Under the pieces are notes generated by a model, which ran no database searches, had not been told where the DNA came from, and worked only from the letters and a program-made list of their open reading frames with translations. Source: Azospirillum oryzae (lineage in GTDB: Bacteria > Pseudomonadota > Alphaproteobacteria > Azospirillales > Azospirillaceae). From it: a stretch of 64,000 bases of DNA. Each line of letters starts with the position of its first letter. Position 1 is the stretch's first letter. Made by a program: the position numbers and the translations under genes. The stretch is taken from assembly GCF_008364795.1 (NCBI RefSeq), contig NZ_VTTM01000001.1, positions 620,001 through 684,000 on the forward strand, read 5' to 3'. Positions 8,428-15,912 of this stretch are shown here, piece after piece.

Positions 8428-10197
8428 TCACACGGGAAGCACGACCCGGAAGGTCGAACCCTTTCCCAGCGTGCTGTCGACCGCGACGGCGCCGCCATGC
8501 AGATGGACGATCTGCTGCACCGTGTGCAGACCGATGCCGGTGCCCGGCACGCCGGACGCACCCGACCCGCGGAAGAAGCGGTCGAACAGGCGCGGAAGCT
8601 CCGGTTCGGGAATGCCGCGGCCATGGTCGGTCACCTCGATCACCGCCATGGCGCCGTCGGTGTCGCCGTGTAGATGGATCGCTTCGCCCAGACCGGAATA
8701 TTTGACGGCGTTGTTGACGAGATTGTTCAGGACCAGCCCGATCAGGTTGGCGTCGACCTCCGCCCGCCGCGGCAAACCGGCCAGGGTCATCCTGAATTCA
8801 CGGTCGGGATAGGCGACGCGGAACGGCCGGACGACATTGTCGATCAGGTCGGCCAAGTCGACCTCGGCCCGCTCCAGCACGAGGGCGTTGGTCTGCAGCC
8901 GCTCGTCGGTCAGATGGGCGTCGATCAGACCGGTCAGACGCTGGACGCTGCCGCGGATCACCGCCAACCGTTCCAGCATCTCCGGCTCCACCTGCCCGGC
9001 CCGCATCGCCAGCAGTTGCGCCGCGCTGTCGATGATGGCGAGCGGCGTACGGAATTCGTGGCTGACCATGCCCAGGAACTGGCGCTGCCGGTCGCGGGCG
9101 AGAAGTTCGCGCTCCAGCGCCCGCTCCACCCGTTCCTTGGCCAGGATAAGCGCCTTCTGATTGGCGGCCAGTTCGAGCGTGCGCTCCTCCACCCGCTGCT
9201 CCAGCGAGTGGTTCAGCGCCACCAGCTCCTCGTACAGGCAGACATTGTCGAAGCCGATGGCGACACGGTTGCAGAACAGCTCCAGCAGGCGGTGCTCGTC
9301 CGCGGTGTAGGGCTCCGCCCGTTCAAGCCGGAAGATGGTCACGCCATGCTCGCGCGTGCGGAAGACCAGGACGCAACGGTCGTCGTGATAGAGATTGCGC
9401 TGGGTCAGCAGGGCGTCCGCCACTTCCGCCGTCGCGCCGACCGACAGGATATCGGCCACCGCCAGCCCGATGCGGCCGGAATAGACACCCAATCCCGCCA
9501 CCACGGCGATCGTCCGGCTGCCGTCGGCGCGGTCGACCGGACGGCAGGCCAGAACCGCCGGCGCGCTGCCGTGATCGACGACGCGGGCGATCTGCTCCAC
9601 CAGCCGTTCGACGAAGGCGCGCATCGGCCGCATCTCGAACAGCGGGGCGGAGGCGCTGAGAATCCGTTCCAGCCCCTGCCTGTTTCGCTCGATCGCCACG
9701 ATGTCGCGCCAGGCGCGCAGCCCGCTGACCAGCGTGGTGAACAGACGCTGCGCTGTCAGCTCGCTCTTTGCCTTGTAGTCGTTGATGTCGTAGCCGACGA
9801 TGACGTCCCGCTCCGGCGCCTGACCCGGCTGGCCGGTGCGCAGAATGATTCGCATGCGGCGATTGCCCAATTCCTCCCTGATGTGGCGTACCAGCTTCAG
9901 GCCGGCGTCCTCCGTCTCCATCACAACGTCGAGAAGGGCGATGGGCAGGTCGGGCCGTTGGGCGAGGACCGCCTTCGCCTCTTCCGCCGACAGCGCGCTC
10001 ACCACCTCGAACGGGCGTCCGTCGAAGTCGAAGTCGCGCAGCAGCACCGCGGTCATGGCGTGAACCTGCGGATCGTCGTCCACCACCAGGACGGGCCAGG
10101 GCGCACCGGACGGCCGTTGAGAACTTGCAGCCGTCACGGCGCCGTCCTCCGGGCCGAACAGCAGTTCGTCGTCCAACCCCCCGTCCATGCCCGCCAT
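8428..10197 (-). CDS. hybrid histidine kinase with N-terminal receiver and DUF3369 domain
   Basis: Cytoplasmic protein of 589 residues. An N-terminal receiver domain (about 35-165) has VVDDDPQ and the phospho-acceptor LLDVVMETED. A DUF3369 sensor region with GAF-like character follows (about 165-330), then a coiled coil, a HisKA domain with FLGMVSHEFRTPLA, and an ATPase domain with NNLVNNAVKYSG, DHGRGI and GTGIGLHTV. All catalytic boxes are intact. There is no transmembrane segment, so it senses an internal signal or another regulator's phosphate. It is upstream of, and in the same direction as, the siaB-siaC-kinase genes, with 117 bases between, so a functional link is possible but unproven. 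Confidence 0.9.
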   Translation of the reverse strand: MAGMDGGLDDELLFGPEDGAVTAASSQRPSGAPWPVLVVDDDPQVHAMTAVLLRDFDFDGRPFEVVSALSAEEAKAVLAQRPDLPIALLDVVMETEDAGLKLVRHIREELGNRRMRIILRTGQPGQAPERDVIVGYDINDYKAKSELTAQRLFTTLVSGLRAWRDIVAIERNRQGLERILSASAPLFEMRPMRAFVERLVEQIARVVDHGSAPAVLACRPVDRADGSRTIAVVAGLGVYSGRIGLAVADILSVGATAEVADALLTQRNLYHDDRCVLVFRTREHGVTIFRLERAEPYTADEHRLLELFCNRVAIGFDNVCLYEELVALNHSLEQRVEERTLELAANQKALILAKERVERALERELLARDRQRQFLGMVSHEFRTPLAIIDSAAQLLAMRAGQVEPEMLERLAVIRGSVQRLTGLIDAHLTDERLQTNALVLERAEVDLADLIDNVVRPFRVAYPDREFRMTLAGLPRRAEVDANLIGLVLNNLVNNAVKYSGLGEAIHLHGDTDGAMAVIEVTDHGRGIPEPELPRLFDRFFRGSGASGVPGTGIGLHTVQQIVHLHGGAVAVDSTLGKGSTFRVVLPV

Positions 10198-10667
10198 CCG
10201 CCGCCCCCGTCACACTATGCGCGATTGCCTATGCCCGGCCGCAATGGAACCACCGTACGGTGCCGCTTCCAAGACCGATAAGTCGGATTGGCAGCATTCG
10301 TTTCAATTTGTCGCATATGAACGAAGAGTGATGTACGGCGAAGCTAATGTTGTGCAATGCTTTATTACGACAGTGCATAACGGAAAGTCCGGAAAGTAAG
10401 GGTGTGAAGTGTCGACGACCACGGCGTCCCTGCCCGGCCAGTGCCACTATGGCCGCCTTGCCTTTGCGACTGACCGGGATGCTCATTTTCAAGGGCATCG
10501 ATATCGGGTCGTCGATCGACGCCCAGGATCGAAGCGATACGGGAGACACCGACTATTCAGGGAATTTGTACGCTATTTTATCACGACATGGTTGTTGAGT
10601 GACGGGCGTTGACCTTTGCGCTATTCTTGAGCCTGGCCACCCTCTCTCAACGGATAACCTCGCCCCG
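10198..10667. other. 470-base divergent intergenic region
   Basis: This separates two divergent kinase genes. Base composition is less GC-rich than the flanks. I see a 10-base palindrome ACCGTACGGT at 10252-10261 and a tandem 9-base direct repeat CGGAAAGTC/CGGAAAGTA at 10381-10398. No small gene with a convincing ribosome site was found. It probably holds the promoters of both kinases. Confidence 0.5.
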
Positions 10668-12362
10668 ATGACCCCTGCCGGCTTCGAACAGGATGCACAT
10701 GCCGCAGGAAGCCCGGACACCGTCCGTGGGGGACGCAAGGCCGCTTCACCGGCGATTCTGGCGCTGCTGGCGGTCGCCCTCGCCCTTACGGCCGCCCTGC
10801 TGGTGTTTGCGGCCTTTCAATACCGCAGCCAGGTGATTGCCGAGGCGGAGGTTCGCAGCGCCGCGATCGCCCGCGTGCTGGAGGAGCATGCCGCCAAGAC
10901 TCTCGGGATCCATGCCGCCACCCTGTCTCATATGGAGTGGATGGTCGATGATCTGGGTTGGGACCGGATCGACAGCTCTCCCCTGCTGCACGAACGCCTG
11001 AAAGCCATGGCGGCCCAGACGCCGGAGGTGCAGTCCTATTGGATCACCGACGAGAGCGGACGCGTCCGCGTCAGCAGCTTCGAATGGCCGATACGCCCGC
11101 TCTCCGCGAGCGACCGCGAATATTTCCTCGCCCTTCTGAACCCGGGCAGCACCATCCACATCGGCCCGCGGCTAAAGGGCAAGATCAACTCCGAGCTTTT
11201 CTTCACCCTCAGCCGCCGCATGGAACTGCCGAACCACCAGTTCCAGGGGGTGGCGCAGATCTCTCTCCTGCCCAGCTATTTCGCCGACTTCTACCGTTCG
11301 GTCTTGCGAGGATCGAGCGACGTGATCCTGCTGATGCGTGAAGACGGCGAGGTGCTGGTCCGTACCCCATCGGACGCCCCGCCCGACCGTGCCGATATCG
11401 GACGTTTGCCGGAGCTGATCTCGATCCCCGACAGGAACGGTGTCTTCCGCGCGATGACGCCGTCCGACGGGGTCGAGCGGTTGCTGGCCCGCCGCAAGGT
11501 GCCGGACATGCCGATATATGTGGTTTACGGCACCGACGTCGGGTCGATCGAAAAGGCGTGGCGCGACAGGGTGATACCATACGCGCTGTTCGCGATCCCG
11601 GCACTGGGGCTGCTTGTCCTGCTGGGCGGCATCGCGCTGCACCGGTCACGTCAGGCCGCCGAGGCGCAGGAGGCATTGCGTCGCTCCAACGAAGCACTGG
11701 AGGACCGGATCACCGAACGCACCCGGCACCTCGATCAGGCCCTGGCCGACAAGGAGGTGTTGCTGCGCGACATCCATCACCGGGTGAAGAACAATCTGCA
11801 GGTGATCCTCAGCCTGCTGGAACTGCAGGCGCAGCGCGCGCCGGAACTGGAGGCGCCGTTCAGCGAGGCGCTGACCCGCATCAATACGATGGGACTGATC
11901 CACGAGCAGATCTACCGCGCCACCGGCGTATCCGTGGTCGCGCTCGACAGCTTCATCGAGGCCCTGGCCGGGCATCTGAACAGCTTCCACAGCCGTCCGG
12001 GCAGGACCATCGCCATCAGGCATCGAGTGGAACCGCTCAGCCTCGACCTCAATCGCGTGGTGCCCTTCGCCCTGATCCTGAACGAAGTGGTGTCGAACGC
12101 CTTCAAGCACGCCTTCACCGGCCGCTGTACCGGGACCATCGACATCGTGGTGACGGCGGAGAACGGATCGCTGCATCTGACGGTCCAGGACGACGGCACC
12201 GGCGCCCCCGAACCCGAGGACCCCTCAATCCCCGGACGGCGGTCGATGGGCATGGACCTGATCCGGGCCTTCGCCCGGCAGATACGCGGCGAGTATCACT
12301 TCACCAGAGACGCCGGCACACGGTTCGATCTGGTCTTCCCGCAGGAGAGCGACGCCGTTTAG
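10668..12362 (+). CDS. membrane sensor histidine kinase, HisKA_2 (HWE-like) class
   Basis: Inner-membrane kinase of 564 residues from ATG 10668; a GTG at 10599 would add 23 residues. TM1 is at about residues 25-47. A periplasmic region of roughly 270 residues looks like a double Cache domain (ESGRVRVSSFEWPI, then a second lobe with DVILLMREDGEVLVRTP). TM2 (YALFAIPALGLLVLLGGIAL) leads to a coiled coil and the HisKA_2 box LLRDIHHRVKNNLQVI, where the second His is the usual acceptor. The ATPase domain shows ILNEVVSNAFKHAF and SMGMDLIRAFARQI. No response regulator is adjacent; kinases of this class often signal to PhyR-type or stand-alone receivers. Confidence 0.88.
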   Translation: MTPAGFEQDAHAAGSPDTVRGGRKAASPAILALLAVALALTAALLVFAAFQYRSQVIAEAEVRSAAIARVLEEHAAKTLGIHAATLSHMEWMVDDLGWDRIDSSPLLHERLKAMAAQTPEVQSYWITDESGRVRVSSFEWPIRPLSASDREYFLALLNPGSTIHIGPRLKGKINSELFFTLSRRMELPNHQFQGVAQISLLPSYFADFYRSVLRGSSDVILLMREDGEVLVRTPSDAPPDRADIGRLPELISIPDRNGVFRAMTPSDGVERLLARRKVPDMPIYVVYGTDVGSIEKAWRDRVIPYALFAIPALGLLVLLGGIALHRSRQAAEAQEALRRSNEALEDRITERTRHLDQALADKEVLLRDIHHRVKNNLQVILSLLELQAQRAPELEAPFSEALTRINTMGLIHEQIYRATGVSVVALDSFIEALAGHLNSFHSRPGRTIAIRHRVEPLSLDLNRVVPFALILNEVVSNAFKHAFTGRCTGTIDIVVTAENGSLHLTVQDDGTGAPEPEDPSIPGRRSMGMDLIRAFARQIRGEYHFTRDAGTRFDLVFPQESDAV

Positions 12363-12398
12363 AGACTGTCGAATGCTTCGATGAGCTTCTGACAGACT

Positions 12399-12839
12399 TC
12401 AGCGCTTGCAGCGTTTGGCCGGGCCCGGCTTGGGAGAATTGGCCGCCACACCGTTGGTGGAGCCGTTGCCACACTCCGCGGCCGGGCCATTGATCGGTTC
12501 TTCGGACTTCGGAAGCTTTTCCGCGATGCCGAAAGCCAGTTCGCGCCGCCGCAACTCAGCCAGGATCTCGTCCGGGGCGATGTCGAAGTCGGCCAACAGC
12601 ACGACCAGATTGTACAAGAGGTCAGCCGCTTCCATCACCAGAGCGCCGCGGTCGCCACGCATCGCCTCGATCGCCACTTCGATCGCTTCCTCCCCCACCT
12701 TCCGTGCCATGCGGGCTCGGCCCTGCGCCAGCAGCTTTGCCGTGCGCGAGGCCTCGGGGACGGAGGAAGGCTCGCGCCGCAGGGTTTGTACGGCCTCGTG
12801 CAGGCTGCGGAGCGGATCGGGACCGATGTATTGAACCAT
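12399..12839 (-). CDS. phosphoribosyl-ATP pyrophosphatase-like protein (HisE/MazG fold)
   Basis: All-alpha pyrophosphatase of 146 residues. The core LAQGRARMARKVGEEAIEVAIEA followed by ALVMEAADLLYNLVVLL gives the E-x-x-E and E-x-x-D metal-binding pattern of HisE, which hydrolyses phosphoribosyl-ATP in step two of histidine synthesis. ATG 12839 is used; the frame stays open to 12860. About 40 residues beyond the core form a Pro/Asn/Gly-rich tail that ends in KRCKR and is absent from typical HisE (about 105 residues). No other his gene is near, although hisE usually lies with hisA/hisF. It may be a second copy or a house-cleaning pyrophosphatase. Confidence 0.75.
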   Translation of the reverse strand: MVQYIGPDPLRSLHEAVQTLRREPSSVPEASRTAKLLAQGRARMARKVGEEAIEVAIEAMRGDRGALVMEAADLLYNLVVLLADFDIAPDEILAELRRRELAFGIAEKLPKSEEPINGPAAECGNGSTNGVAANSPKPGPAKRCKR

Positions 12840-13099
12840 GTACCTGAAATCGTTTTTCAAACCGGTGCTGTCAAGACGTTGATTGGTCGACCAAACATTT
12901 CACCGCCGCCACTGGAGGATCAGAGCGTTTCCGGCGACCGGCGATAGTCAGTAGCACTGATTGATTTGGTGTTTGACCATTGGCTGAAGGAAATCTCTGT
13001 ATGGCTGTAATTTTTGCAGCAGCCAGCAATGCAAAGGCAGCGTATTTGGCATTGGGTATACCAGTATATAGTCTCCTCAACAGCCCGATGGAGACGACA

Positions 13100-13294
13100 A
13101 TGACCACCACCACTTTCCAGCCCGGCACCGACAACCACGCTTCGAACGACGTCCTGCACGCGCTCGCCGAATTCCCGGTGGCCTGGTTCGAAGCCACCCC
13201 GGCCTATCTCGTCCTTGGCCCGATCGCCGCCTTCCTGCGCGAATGGGCCGCCGCCACCCCGGCCGGCTTCGTCTTGAGCCTGCTGAAGCGCTGA
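13100..13294 (+). CDS. small protein of unknown function, first of a tandem homologous pair
   Basis: A 64-residue protein I do not recognise. GGAG at 13090-13093, six bases before ATG 13100, decides the start. The C-terminal 40 residues carry FPVAWFEATPAYLVL, then GPIAAFLREW and AATPAGFVLSLLKR. The next gene encodes the same pattern. Each protein repeats a T-P-A motif twice about 20 residues apart, each followed by a short hydrophobic helix. The stretches are too short and too broken for a clear membrane anchor, so amphipathic helices at a membrane surface are possible. The 240 bases upstream are noticeably AT-richer than the neighbourhood. Confidence 0.7.
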   Translation: MTTTTFQPGTDNHASNDVLHALAEFPVAWFEATPAYLVLGPIAAFLREWAAATPAGFVLSLLKR

Positions 13295-13333
13295 CGCCCG
13301 GCCTTCGTCACCCCCAAATCAACGGAGTAGATC

Positions 13334-13531
13334 ATGAGCATCCTCAGCCTTCATCACAGCGACCGCGGCCTCCACGGCGACATCCACACCCTGCACCCGG
13401 TCCGCGATTTCGTCGCCGATTGGCTGGAAGCCACCCCCGCCGCCATCCTGCTGCGTCCGGTCGGTGCGTTCCTGACGGAATGGGTGAAGTCCACCCCGGC
13501 GGTGATCCTGTTCCGGTCCCTGCACCGCTGA
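13334..13531 (+). CDS. small protein of unknown function, second of a tandem homologous pair
   Basis: A 65-residue protein homologous to the product encoded 40 bases upstream. The shared frame reads W-[LF]-E-A-T-P-A, then P-[IV]-x-A-F-L-x-E-W, then T-P-A, ending in a basic residue; here it is DWLEATPAAILLRPVGAFL followed by TEWVKSTPAVILFRSLHR. The N-terminal halves differ (here His-rich: SLHHSDRGLHGDIHTLH). GGAG lies seven bases before the ATG. A strong terminator follows the stop, so the pair forms its own small transcription unit. No function can be assigned; duplication with a conserved C-terminal module suggests a real selected product. Confidence 0.7.
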   Translation: MSILSLHHSDRGLHGDIHTLHPVRDFVADWLEATPAAILLRPVGAFLTEWVKSTPAVILFRSLHR

Positions 13532-13566
13532 TCACAGCTCAAGAACAAGAAAATCTGAGGGTTTGA

Positions 13567-13619
13567 AAGGCGACCGCGGCACAGCCCAACCATTCGGGCG
13601 GCCGCGGCCTTTTCTTTTT
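13567..13619 (+). terminator. rho-independent terminator after the small-protein pair
   Basis: Arms CCGCGGC and GCCGCGG, with an inner GCCC/GGGC stem, are followed by TTTTCTTTTT. It lies 36 bases after the second small gene and also faces the convergent Crp/Fnr gene. Confidence 0.8.
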
Positions 13620-13644
13620 GGGAGGTCCGTTTTCGGCCTGCGCC

Positions 13645-14391
13645 TCAGGCGCCGCCGCGGACATCCTCGACCAGCAGTTCCAGCCGCGGAAGATCGCGCA
13701 CGACCAACGCGTCGGAGCGACGTTCCAGCATCCCGTCACGGGTCAGGTCGCTCAGCACGCGGGCCACGGTCTCGCGGGTGGTGCTGACGCGTGCAGCAAT
13801 GTCGGAATGGACGGGGATCGGCGTTATGACCGCGGATGCGCCCTGCCGCGACGCGCGCCGGGCAAGGCGCAGCAGTTCCGCATGGACCCGGTTGTTGGCG
13901 CCGAGGGTCGACAGTTCCATGATGCGGTCGGTGGCGCCACGCAGCTTGTCGCACAGGCGCAGCATCATCGCCATCGCCAGTTCCGGATGGGCGGTCACCA
14001 GGGTCTGGAAGGGCTTCGCCGGCAGGAAGGCGATCAATGCTCCCTCCTCCAGCGCCACCACCGACGCGGAGCGCGGCCGGCCGTCCAGCGCCGACATCTC
14101 TCCCACCAGTTCCCCGGCATCGATATCGCTGAAGCTGATCTCGCGCCCGCCGGCCGAGTGGCTGAGCACCCGCACCCGCCCCTCCACCACGAAGGCGACG
14201 TCACGGGTCTCGGCCCAATGGTCGATCAACTGCTCGTCCGGAGCGAAGCGGCGCCAACGGCATTGGCGCGCCACCGCGGCGCGCTGACCGGCGGAAAGCG
14301 GACGCAGCAACTCTATGCGGTCCAGCCCGGCGGCCGGAGTGTCGGCCGGTGAATCGGGCAGCGCATCGGGCAGACTGTCGGAATTGGTCAT
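13645..14391 (-). CDS. Crp/Fnr-family transcriptional regulator
   Basis: Regulator of 248 residues from ATG 14391 (the frame is open further upstream to 14502). The N-terminal cyclic-nucleotide-like beta-roll runs from LLRPLSAGQRAAV to FSDIDAGELVGEMSALDGRPRS, which resembles a cNMP phosphate-binding cassette (G-E-x-S-x-x-D-x-x-P-R-S). A long dimerisation helix and a C-terminal winged helix follow, with DIAARVSTTRETVARVLSDL as recognition region. No cysteine cluster for an Fe-S centre is seen near the N-terminus, so it is not a classical Fnr. It converges with the small-protein pair; its target is unknown. Confidence 0.88.
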   Translation of the reverse strand: MTNSDSLPDALPDSPADTPAAGLDRIELLRPLSAGQRAAVARQCRWRRFAPDEQLIDHWAETRDVAFVVEGRVRVLSHSAGGREISFSDIDAGELVGEMSALDGRPRSASVVALEEGALIAFLPAKPFQTLVTAHPELAMAMMLRLCDKLRGATDRIMELSTLGANNRVHAELLRLARRASRQGASAVITPIPVHSDIAARVSTTRETVARVLSDLTRDGMLERRSDALVVRDLPRLELLVEDVRGGA

Positions 14392-14594
14392 TTCGGCCTT
14401 CGGTACGGGAAGTTCCGGAGCCGCCCCGGACTGTTTGTTGCGCCAAAGGATAGCGTGACCTGCGCAAAGGTGGAAGGCGCTGTGACCAATGGCCGGTGTC
14501 AACCCTCCGTTAACGCCGAACGCGCAGAAGGGAACGACGCCTCGCCGACCCGTCCCTCAACCGCACCCCGTTCATCGTTGCCGGAGCGCCGACC

Positions 14595-14996
14595 ATGTCC
14601 AGCCTGTTCACCGTGCCCACCGCCCGCCGTGTCGATTCGCAACGGCTGCTGTCGGTCGTCCTGATCCCCTTCGCCGCGGCCATCGCCATGGCGAGCACGG
14701 TCGCCGCCACCGGCTTCACCGCCAGCCCGTTGGGCGAGGCGAACAGCACGCTGGGCTTCCTGCTGGATTTCGTGAAGCTCTGCTATCTGGCCGTCGCCAT
14801 GGCCCATCTGTCCGGCGCCATCGCCGACCGCACCTGCGGCGGCATGGCCGCCGGCCTGTCCATGGACGAGTTCGACGCGCCGGAACCGATGTCGCGCGAA
14901 GAGTTCTGGCGCGCCTTCCCCAACCATGTCGACGGCGCCGCAATCGCCGGGGCCGTCACCCTCATGTGTGTGATCGCCGGATCGCTGGTCGGCTGA
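14595..14996 (+). CDS. small membrane protein of unknown function
   Basis: A 133-residue protein with three hydrophobic segments: about 19-42 (LLSVVLIPFAAAIAMASTVAA), about 54-75 (LGFLLDFVKLCYLAVAMAHL) and the C-terminal AIAGAVTLMCVIAGSLVG. The polar loop between the second and third contains FDAPEPMSREEFWRAFPNH. I do not recognise the family. It is divergent from the Crp/Fnr gene and could be under its control, but no operator was identified. Confidence 0.6.
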   Translation: MSSLFTVPTARRVDSQRLLSVVLIPFAAAIAMASTVAATGFTASPLGEANSTLGFLLDFVKLCYLAVAMAHLSGAIADRTCGGMAAGLSMDEFDAPEPMSREEFWRAFPNHVDGAAIAGAVTLMCVIAGSLVG

Positions 14997-15078
14997 CCCA
15001 TCACCGCCAAACGGCAGTTGAGAGAGGACCGCGCTTGCCCCACTATGGCGCGGACAGACGATCGGCGGATGGGCGGGC

Positions 15079-15912
15079 GTGAGCGGAGATCAGACTGAAC
15101 CGAAGGTCGCCGGAAGGGGTCAGGTGAAAGCCCAAAAGGCCCAGGCGGCCAAGACCCAGACGGCAGAACCGGCGCGGCACCGCCGCGAGGGCATCGGGTT
15201 CATGGGGCGGCTGCGCGCCTATTTCCTGGCCGGCATCCTGGTGACCGCCCCCATAGCCATCACCGTCTATATCGCCTGGTGGTTCGTCTCGCTGATCGAC
15301 GGCTATATCCGCCCGCTGATCCCCAGCACCTACAATCCCGAAAACTACCTGCCCTTCTCGATTCCCGGCATCGGCGTGCTGGTGGTCATCGTCGCCGTCA
15401 CCCTGATCGGCGCCTTCGCCGCCGGCTATGTCGGGCGTCTGGTACTGGGCGTCGGCGAGGGGGTGGTCGGGCGCATGCCAGTCGTCCGCTCCGTCTATGG
15501 CGGGGTGAAGCAGATCTTCGAGACCGTGCTGGCGAAGAAATCCAATGCCTTTCGCGAGGTGGTGGCGATCCAGTATCCACGCCCCGGCGTGTGGTCGCTG
15601 GGCTTCATCACCGGCGCCGCCCACCCGGAGGTGCAATTGCAGCTGGCGGGCATCGCCGACGATTTCGTCAACGTCTTCATCCCCTGTGCGCCGCCCACCG
15701 CCGGCTATCTGGCGATGGTGCCGCGCCGCGAGGTGACGGTGCTGAACATGAGCGTCGAAGACGGGCTGAAGCTGGTGATGTCCGGCGGCATCGTCGTCCC
15801 GCCTGAGCGGCGCCCTACGCTGGTGGAGCCGCCGCCCGGCCCCGACCAAGAGGGCGGCGACGATCAGCCCGACCGCAAGGTCTTGGCCGCCGCGTCGCGT
15901 TCGAACAGGTAG
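15079..15912 (+). CDS. DUF502 family inner-membrane protein
   Basis: Membrane protein of 277 residues starting at GTG. A basic, Lys/Gln/Ala-rich N-terminus leads to two transmembrane helices (AYFLAGILVTAPIAITVYIAWWF and IPGIGVLVVIVAVTLIGAFAAGYVG). The signature VVRSVYGGVKQIFETVL and the C-terminal soluble part with PTAGYLAMVPRREVTVLNMSVEDGLKLVMSGG are typical of DUF502. The function is unknown; plant homologues of the family (LCV/COV type) affect vascular patterning. Its last 49 bases overlap the 3' end of the convergent recG gene. Confidence 0.85.
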   Translation: MSGDQTEPKVAGRGQVKAQKAQAAKTQTAEPARHRREGIGFMGRLRAYFLAGILVTAPIAITVYIAWWFVSLIDGYIRPLIPSTYNPENYLPFSIPGIGVLVVIVAVTLIGAFAAGYVGRLVLGVGEGVVGRMPVVRSVYGGVKQIFETVLAKKSNAFREVVAIQYPRPGVWSLGFITGAAHPEVQLQLAGIADDFVNVFIPCAPPTAGYLAMVPRREVTVLNMSVEDGLKLVMSGGIVVPPERRPTLVEPPPGPDQEGGDDQPDRKVLAAASRSNR

